Source: Siphonodentalium dalli
Lineage: Eukaryota > Mollusca > Scaphopoda > Gadilida > Siphonodentaliidae
Length of the DNA: 64,000 nucleotides
Direction: 5' to 3'
Assembly: GCA_032622095.1 (NCBI GenBank)
Contig: CP136068.1
Location: forward strand, 53,130,443-53,194,442
The notes beneath the pieces are model-generated. The model was not told the DNA's origin and made no database searches. It worked only from the letters and a program-made list of their open reading frames with translations. Below are positions 55,598-64,000 of the stretch, piece by piece. The position numbers and the translations under genes were made by a program. Position 1 is the first letter of the stretch. Each line of letters opens with the position of its first letter.

Positions 55598-58385
55598 TAA
55601 TAGTCCAAGTCTTCTCGTGCTAAAACCAGCTAAGATATTGGTATGGCGAGATGCTGGATTTTAGTCCGAGATCGCGCCCATAGCCTTAATGACCGGCTCA
55701 AATAAAACCACAATTATATGAAATAAAATATCACAATTACGACAATAAACGGATATTTTCCGCAGAAGACATGCTATTTGATCTGAAACCCACATCAGTT
55801 GTGAATTGAAAGCAGTAATTTAATGTGAAAAGAGACATTTACCGGGGTGTTTACAAATTTTTAAAAGTATGCGAACTCAGTTGACCTCGCGAACTGTGTT
55901 CGGCATTGTCCGTTGAAAATATTCCGTAGATTTTCGACTAACCACGCAAATTACGATGAACTCTCCATTGTAATCGTAATTATGTCTGTCAATAAATAAA
56001 AAATAAATAGATTAAGTAAACATTGAAGATATAAATGTAATACATTAAATAAATTACGGGAATTACAAGTTGTAATTACAACCCTCTCAAAGTTTAAAAC
56101 AGTGTAAACACAACCAGCATTAGAATAAATATGGCGCTACATTTCACCAACATTTGGTGGACTTCCGCGAAATTAAGATATATACTAAGCGAACAGAGCA
56201 ATACACTGCTCTTGTTAACTCTTTCGCTGCCACCCACCACCACAGACGTACCCCCCAGTGCCACGCATCCTGTACATATATCCATGTATTTCAGGTATAT
56301 ATGGGTAATACATTATATCTCAAGCAGTTTCTAATATAATTAGTTGAAACTTCACATGTATATAGACATAGGTATACCCTGTCGAATGCCACCGTGGACA
56401 CGCCCACCAAGGTCACGTGACATTGGCGGCCATCTTGGATTAGTGGCTATTTGCCTGTATATGTACATTTTGTGTGGGTATGAATGGGTGTGTTGTTTGT
56501 TTTCTAATTTTCAACCCAATTATACGATGTCCAACAGTAAGGTACACGGGAGCTACCTATATGAACCCACTTTGGACATAAAATAGACCACGTGACCTTG
56601 GCGTCCATTTTGGATTTATGCAAGTTGCCACCTATTTGTAGCAAAATGGGATACAATGGCGCACTTTGTTGAGTTCGTGCTTTTGTTGCTTGAATATTCC
56701 CTGATAGGTACTATTCCAAATATAGATATATATATATAACCATACCCATATGTATATATACCTGCAGGGGGACATATGACCCTGCTCCGCCCCTTATAAG
56801 TCACGTGATCTTGGAGGCCATCTTGAATTTCAGGAAAATTGGGTTTTACAATGATTTATGTGAATTATATGGGTCACGCGGGCGTACGCATGGTCAACTC
56901 ACCAGCATAATTGATTTACTTGCCTGTTATCACCACTGGAAAAAGATACAATAGACAAGGGTTGTTCAAAACCAGTAAAGGTGTATTATAAATAATATGT
57001 ATAAGTATCTTATGCGCCGCAGGCGACCCTCGATCATTAGAGTATAGAAGTTAGTTACCCACCGCCACCCATAGTATCTTATGCGCCGCAGGGGTCCCTA
57101 TAGAGGCTACTGCCCAAATAAATAATAGGTATAATTATCTTATGCGCCGCAGGTGCCCCTCGACCATTAGAGTATAAAGGTTAGTTACCCACCCACCACC
57201 CCATCCCGCCACCCATAGTATCTTATGCGCCGCAGGCGCCCCTATAGAGGCTACTGCCCACATAAATAATAGGTATAAGCATCTTATGCGCCGCAGGCGC
57301 CCCTCGATCATTAGAGTATAGAGGTAATAACAATAACTTCTTCAGTCCTGAGTCTTTTGCGAGCAGCCATTTTCGACTGATAACCACGTGCTAACAACAA
57401 TGATGCAATATTCCGGCTCTGACTGTACTCCCATAACGTCAGAAATAGCATGACCTTGAGGACATTGTCGCTTTAAATTGTTCGCGCGCAACAGTACTAC
57501 AGATAAATACATTGTACACTGTCAAACATGCTGGAAAGAATAGAGTTATATCCCATACATTAGACTACATACCAAATTCGCAAAAATGCGCGATTGGCAG
57601 CGTCTCCGAAGTTCGCATTTATGCGCGTTTGGCAGCGAAAGAGTTAAGCACACAAAAAATCAAACAAAATTTATATAAATTTGAACCTTAAGTTTGAAAA
57701 GTCCCACTAAAACCGAAGAACTATATTTCGAAATGGTGTGATTCGGTTCTCCGATTATTTTATCAGCACAAAAGTCAATACGCACATGGACGAAAATCAC
57801 ACGCATGGCAAGTCAGACACAAGAGTTCTAATTTGCTGCAATTTTGACGAGTTGCTTGCGAAAAGCGTCAACAAAACTACCGTTCTGATCCTCCATTATG
57901 TCATTAAGTTTTTAGTGCGGGAATTGTTCTCAAAGCACATAGGAAATTTGACTTTGGGGCGATCGGTTTTCGCCATTTTGTTCGGAAAACCCCGCGCTAT
58001 ATATAGAAACGGAAACTAGTATACCCCGAACAAACTCCGGACTATGCCGATATTCTTCGGACCACTTCGGCTTTCAGTTAAAACGTAAACAAACAGAGAA
58101 AAAAAGCGATGTTTGTGGCAATCTACCGGAATATTCTATGTGTAATTTAACATTCAAGTTAGATTATTATACACCATTATGACCGTAAGATGTCTCTCTT
58201 TCCGATGTATATAGCATCATGTATTGATTTGTTAGGTAAATCGAGTAAAATACACCACAGATTCCCGCCGCAGACCTGGGCGTAACTCGTGTTATAAGAA
58301 GGCTATAGGCGCGATCTCGGACTAAAATCCAGTATCTCGCCATACCAATATCTTAGCTGGTTTTAGTACGAGAAGACTTGGACTA
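55598..58385. mobile_element. 2.8-kb element with ~95-bp terminal inverted repeats
   Basis: The left end (ATAGTCCAAGTCTTCTCGTG, then CTAAAACCAGCTAAGATATT) is the reverse complement of 58295-58385 with only a few mismatches over about 95 bp. GTAGGGAA flanks it on both sides (55590-55597 and 58387-58394), giving an 8-bp (perhaps 9-bp) target-site duplication. The interior has no recognised transposase, but carries CGGCCATCTTGGAT motifs and the ATCTTATGCGCCGCAGG array. An 8-bp duplication would fit hAT-like or other families; I do not assign one. Confidence 0.7.
56995..57330. repeat. ATCTTATGCGCCGCAGG tandem array
   Basis: The 17-bp word occurs five times. It sits in a compound unit of about 130-145 bp that alternates a CCCTCGATCATTAGAGTATA arm with a CCCTATAGAGGCTACTGCCC arm. 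Two and a half compound units are present. Confidence 0.88.
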
Positions 58386-58861
58386 TGTAGGGAAATGTTC
58401 AGATGATAATTTCGTTTGTTGAACTTATTATCTGACCATTTCCTGCGTGATAACTACTCAATGAGTATTTAGTATAGAAAGGTTTAAATGCAGAAATCCA
58501 ACTGGCTCCAAATGGTCTGGCATGGGTATTAATTTGTGTACCATATCGATAAATATGTAGGTTAAAAAAATAAAAAGTGACGCTGTCAGGGATGGATTAA
58601 CTGAGGGGCACCATAACTTATATGATCGTCATCGATATACATCAAACTTATATTTATCATTGATAAAATGGACTTGACACCTAATTCCACCCAGCACATA
58701 TAGCGGTATCCATTATACATGGAATACATGTCATTGTGTTGTCAAATCGTTACCTCTGGTTTTAATGTGGCATTGAGGGAGAAGCACCAAAAGTGATAAC
58801 AATATTTTTTTTCTCTCGATTTTCTCCGAACCAAAATATAACCATCCCCATGATATAAGGC

Positions 58862-58866
58862 ATATA

Positions 58867-58907
<41 letters not shown>
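58862..58907. repeat. (TA)n microsatellite
   Basis: A TA dinucleotide run of about 45 bp. Confidence 0.92.
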
Positions 58908-58910
<3 letters not shown>

Positions 58911-58927
58911 TGTACGATTCTGTTAGC

Positions 58928-58975
58928 CAACCGCGTACCGCGATCGCGCCCCGCGATCGCGATCGTAAATCGCGA
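58928..58975. repeat. Cluster of GCGATCGC palindromes
   Basis: CGCGATCGCG-type words occur three times within 48 bp, with further partial copies. The GC content is sharply higher than in the neighbours. Confidence 0.8.
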
Positions 58976-59100
58976 TCAGATCGTATATACCCACCGACAT
59001 CATAAATATGTCATTGTGGTCAGCGCACCAGTGGTAATTAAAATAACACCCTACAGAGCCCAGACTTATCAGAACGAGCTCAGCACTAGTCCCGACATTA

Positions 59101-59344
59101 GCCTTGACCTTGACCTCGCTCATATATGCTCATATAGGCATGTTTCTGGACCTCGACCGATCCGACTAAAATTTAATATGTAGGCATACTTTGATCCCGG
59201 GAACAATACGGGTGGGTCAAATTTCACATGCGATCGCGTCCTTGACCTTGACCTCTCTCATATATGCTCATCTAGGCATGTTTCTGGACCTTGACCGATC
59301 CCACTCAAATTTGGTATATATGCCTACTTTGATCCCGGGAACAA
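59101..59344. repeat. 138-bp tandem duplication at the satellite edge
   Basis: CCTTGACCTTGACCTCGCTC to TTTGATCCCGGGAACAAT occurs at 59101-59207 and again at 59239-59344. The second copy runs directly into the first satellite unit. Confidence 0.85.
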
Positions 59345-62300
59345 TTAGTTGATGCATATGTGTAGACAGTGTGACCTCTGGTAGTGGAAAAACGCTCCAC
59401 GCAGTTGAAATTTGGTAAAAACAGGTCATCACGGACTTCAATACGTCTATGTACAAACCCGAACATTATTGCTATTATGGCCCGTTTTTAGGGCTCCTAG
59501 ACACCCCACACGCATAACCCACGAACATAACAGGTATGTCATTGTGGTCGACACATCAGCCCTAATTACAATTTATCCCCACGCAGCTGGATTTCTAGAG
59601 CACGAGGTCAGCACGGGTCCCGACATATTCGTCGTGATTTCATATAAATTGGCATTTCTACCTAATTTCGAGGTACCAGGACACTCTACAGAGATAACCC
59701 TCCACATTAGTTGATTCATATGTGTAGACAGTGTGACCGCTGGTAGTGTAAAGCCGCCCCACGCAGTTGAAATTTGGTAAAAACAGGTCATCACGGACTT
59801 CAATACGTCTATGTACAAACCGAACATTATCGCTAGTATGGCCCGTTTTTAGGGCTCCAGGACACCACACACGCATAACCCACGAACATAACAGGCATGT
59901 CATCATGGTCAACACATCATCCCTATTTACAATTTAACCCCACGCAGCTGGATTTCTAGAGCACGAGGTCAGCACGGGTCCCGACATATTCTTCGTGATT
60001 TCATATAAATTGGCATTTCTACCTAATTTCGAGGTACCAGGACACTCTACAGAGATATCCCTCCACATTAGTTGATGCATATTTGTAGACAGTGTGACCG
60101 CTGGTAGTGGAAAACCACCCACGCAGTTGAAATTTGGCAAAAGCAGGTCATCACGGAATTCAATACTTCTATGTACAAACCGAACATGATCGCTATTATT
60201 GCCCGTTTTTAGGGCTCCAGGACACCACACAGGCATAACCCACGAATATAGCATGTATGTCATTGTGGTCAACACATCAGCCCTAATTACAATTTAACCC
60301 CACGCAGCTGGATTTCTAGTGCACGAGGTCAGCACGGGTCCCGACATATTCGTCGTGATTTCATATAGATTGGCATTTCTACCTAATTTCGAGGTACCAG
60401 GACACTCTACAGAGATATCCCCCACATTAGTTGATTCATATTTGTAGAGAGTGTGACCACTGGTAGTGGAAAACCACCCCACGCAGTTGAAATTTGGTAA
60501 AAGTATGTCATCACGTACTTCAATACGTCTATGTACAAACCGAACATTATCGCTATTATGGCCCGTTTTTAGGGTTCCAGGACACCAAACACGCATAACC
60601 CACGAACATAACAGGCATGTCATTGTGGTCAACACATCATCCCTATTTACAATTTAACCCCACGCAGCTGGATTTCTAGAGCACGAGGTCAGCACGGGTC
60701 CCGACATATTCGTCGTGATTTCATATAAATTGGCATTTCTACCTAATTTCGAGGTACCAGGACACTCTACAGAGATAACCCTCCACATTAGTTGATTCAT
60801 ATGTGTAGACAGTGTGACCGCTGGTAGTGTAAAGCCGCCCCACGCAGTTGAAATTTGGTAAAAACAGGTCATCACGGACTTCAATACGTCTATGTACAAA
60901 CCGAACATTATCGCTATTATGGCCCGTTTTTAGGGCTCCAGGACACCACACACGCATAACCCACGAACATATCAGGCATGTCATTGTGGTCAACACATCA
61001 TCCCTATTTACAATTTAACCCCACGCAGCTGGATTTCTAGAGCACGAGGTCAGTACGGGTCCCGACATATTCGTCGTGATTTCATATAAATTGGCATTTC
61101 TACCTAATTTCGAGGTACCAGGACACTCTACAGAGATAACCCTCCACATTAGTTGATTCATATGTGTAGACAGTGTGACCGCTGGTAGTGTAAAGCCGCC
61201 CCACGCAGTTGAAATTTGGTAAAAACAGGTCATCACGGACTTCAATACGTCTATGTACAAACCGAACATTATCGCTATTATGGCCAGTTTTTAGGGCTCC
61301 AGGACACCACACACGCATAACCCACGAACATAACAGGCATGTCATTGTGGTCAACACATCATCCCTATTTACAATTTAACCCCACGCAGCTGGATTTCTA
61401 GAGCACGAGGTCAGCACGGGTCCCGACATATTCGTCGTGATTTCATATAAATTGGCATTTCTACCTAATTTCGAGCTACCAGGACACTCTACAGAGATAT
61501 CCCTCCACATTAGTTGATGCATATGTGTAGAGAGTGTGACCGCTGGTAGTGGAAAACCACCCCACGCAGTTGAAATTTGGTAAAAACAGGTCATCACGGA
61601 CTTCAATACGTCTATGTACAAACCGAACATTATCGCTAGTATGGCCCGTTTTTAGGGCTCCGGGACACCACACACGCATAACCCACGAACATAACAGGCA
61701 TGTCATTGTGGTCAACACATCATCCCTATTTACAATTTAAACCCACGCAGCTGGATTTCTAGAGCACGAGGTCAGCACGGGTCCCGACATATTCGTCGTG
61801 ATTTCATATAAATTGGCATTTCTACCTAATTTCGAGGTACCAGGACACTCTACAGAGATAACCCTCCACATTAGTTGATTCATATGTGTAGACAGTGTGA
61901 CCGCTGGTAGTGTAAAGACGCCCCACGCAGTTGAAATTTGGTAAAAACAGGTCATCACGGACTTCAATACGTCTATGTACAAACCGAACATTATCGCTAT
62001 ATTATGGCCCGTTTTTAGGGCTCCAGGACACCACACACGCATAACCCATGAACATATCAGGTATGTCATTGTGGTCAACACATCAGCCCTAATTACAATT
62101 TAACCCCATGCAGCTGGATTTCTAGAGCACGAGGTCAGCACGGGTCCCGACATATTCGTCGTGATTTCATATAAATTGGCATTTCTACCTAATTTCGAGG
62201 TACCAGGACACTCTACAGAGATAACCCTCCACATTAGTTGATGCATATTTGTAGACAGTGTGACCGCTGGTAGTGTAAAGCCGCCCCATGCAGTTGAAAT

Positions 62301-64000
62301 TTTTAAAAAACAGGTCATCACGGACTTCAATACGTCTATGTACAAACCGAACATTATCGCTATTATGGCCCGTTTTTAGGGCTCCAGGACACCACACACG
62401 CATAACCCACGAACATATCAGGTATGTCATTGTGGTCAACACATCAGCCCTAATTACAATTTAACCCCACGCAGCTTGATTTCTAGAGCAGGAGGTCAGC
62501 ACGGGTCCGGACATATTCGTCGTGATTTCATATAGATTGGCATTTCTACCTAATTTCGAGGTACCAGGACACTCTACAGACATATCCCTCCACATTAATT
62601 GATGCATATTTGTAGAGAGTGTGACCGCTGGTAGTGGAAAACCACCCACGCAGTTGAAATTTGGCAAAAGCAGGTCATCACGGACTTCAATACGTCTATG
62701 TACAAACCGAACATGATCGCTATTATGGCCCGCTTTTAGGGCTCCAGGACACCACACACGCATAACCCGCGAACATAACAGGCATGTCATTGTGGTCAAC
62801 ACATCAGCCCTATTTACAATTTAACCCCACGCAGCTGGATTTCTAGAGCACGAGGTCAGCACGGGTCTGGACATATTCGTCGTGATTTCATATAAATTGG
62901 CATTTCTACCTAATTTCGAGGTACCAGGACACTCTACAGAGATATCCCTCCATATTAGATGATGCATATGTGTAGAGAGTGTGACCGCTGGTAGTAGAAA
63001 ACCACCCCACGCAGTTGAAATTTGGTAAAAACAGGTCATCACGGACTTCAATACGTCTATGTACAAACCAAACATTATCGCTATTATGGCCCGTTTTTAG
63101 GGCTCCAGGACACTCCACACGCATAACCCACGAACATAACAGGTATATAATTGTGGTCAACACATCAGCCATATTTACAATTTAACCCCATGCAGCTGGA
63201 TTTCTAGAGCACGAGGTCAGCACGGGTCCCGACATATTCTTCGTGATTTCATATAAATTGGCATTTCTACCTAATTTCGAGGTACCAGGACACTCTACAG
63301 ACATATCCCTCCACATTAGTTGATGCATATGTGTAGAGAGTGTGACCGCTGGTAGTGGAAAACCACCCCACGCAGTTGAAATTTGGTAAAAACAGGTCAT
63401 CACGGACTTCAATACGTCTATGTACAAACCGAACATTATCGCTAGTATGGCCCGTTTTTAGGGCTCCGGGACACAACACACGCATAACCCACGAACATAA
63501 CAGGCATGTCATTGTGGTCAACACATCATCCCTATTTACAATTTAACCCCACGCAGCTGGATTTCTAGAGCACGAGGTCAGCACGGGTCCCGACATATTC
63601 GTCGTGATTTCATATAAATTGGCATTTCTACCTAATTTCGAGGTACCAGGACACTCTACAGAGATAAACCTCCACATTAGTTGATTCATATGTGTAGACA
63701 GTGTGACCGCTGGTAGTGTAAAGCCGCCCCACGCAGTTGAAATTTGGTAAAAACAAGTCATCACGGACTTCAATACGTCTATGTACAAACCGAACATTAT
63801 CGCTATATTATGGCCCGTTTTTAGGGCTCCAGGACACCACACACGCATAACCCACGAACATATCAGGCATGTCATTGTGGTCAACACATCATCCCTATTT
63901 ACAATTTAACCCCACGCAGCTGGATTTCTAGAGCACGAGGTCAGCACGGGTCCCGACATATTCGTCGTGATTTCATATAAATTGGCATTTCTACCTAATT
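59345..64000. repeat. 361-bp satellite array
   Basis: About 12.9 head-to-tail units run to the window edge. The landmark CCCCACGCAGCTGGATTTCT recurs at 59579, 59939, 60299, 60659, 61020, 61381, 61742, 62105, 62466, 62826, 63187 and 63548, a period of 360-363 bp. Each unit keeps a minus-strand open frame of about 84 codons (start MFGLYIDVLKSVMTCF) and a second of about 85 codons. These recur because the units are alike and there is no sign of a gene. The first unit (59345-59570) is the most diverged. Confidence 0.95.

Noticed and set aside
58928-58975. GCGATCGC cluster as a cyanobacterial HIP1 signature
   Set aside because: The rest of the window is animal-like with introns and retrotransposons; the octamer alone does not indicate transfer.
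59573-63887. Family of about 84-114-codon minus-strand frames at 59-64 kb as a gene cluster
   Set aside because: They repeat every 361 bp together with all surrounding sequence, which marks a satellite. Kept only as a hypothesis to test.

Overview
This is a piece of a eukaryotic, almost certainly animal, nuclear genome. It is AT-rich and gene-poor, with one confidently modelled spliced gene and a dense layer of retrotransposon debris, inverted-repeat elements, minisatellites and a satellite array. The combination of BEL/Pao, Ty3/Gypsy, Copia, LINE and tyrosine-recombinase (YR) retroelements, TTAA-flanked inverted-repeat elements, and a secreted PAN plus C-type-lectin protein suggests a marine invertebrate, perhaps a lophotrochozoan such as a mollusc. 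The species cannot be fixed from this sequence. I saw no bacterial-type operons, no CRISPR array, no rRNA and no convincing tRNA.

Gene content. The one well-supported gene lies on the minus strand from 55334 to 33004. Its three exons (55334-55043, 51428-51243, 33224-33004) have GT/AG boundaries and matching phases, and encode a 232-residue secreted protein with a signal peptide, a PAN/Apple domain and a C-type lectin domain. Intron 1 (3.6 kb) carries a 45-bp minisatellite and a 21-bp palindromic array. Intron 2 (18 kb) carries a BEL/Pao insertion, a large inverted repeat and several blocks of a 42-46-bp minisatellite. A second, weaker coding trace (about 7572-7926 and 10458-10658, plus strand) is split by a 2.5-kb element with long inverted ends.

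Layout. 1-7.5 kb: no recognised gene; short inverted repeats and a duplicated repeat. 7.5-10.7 kb: decayed or split coding sequence around an inverted-repeat element. 12.5-19.6 kb: a 5'-truncated Ty3/Gypsy pol (minus strand) interrupted by a complete-ended YR retroelement (13006-18133) with A1, B1-A2 and B2 split direct repeats. 23.3-25.4 kb: Copia pol remnant. 26.7-29.1 kb: a LINE interrupted by a second, opposite LINE, itself interrupted by a short inverted-repeat element. 29.1-29.7 kb: TTAA-flanked MITE. 30.9-31.8 kb: 5' LTR, primer-binding site and gag stub of a Gypsy-like element. 33-55 kb: the lectin gene with its repeat-filled introns. 55.6-58.4 kb: a 2.8-kb element with about 95-bp inverted ends just upstream of the lectin gene. 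59.3-64 kb: a 361-bp satellite array that runs off the window.

How it fits together. No pathway can be read from the window. What it records well is a history of nested insertions, several of which can be ordered because removing the inner element restores the outer reading frame or exposes a target-site duplication.
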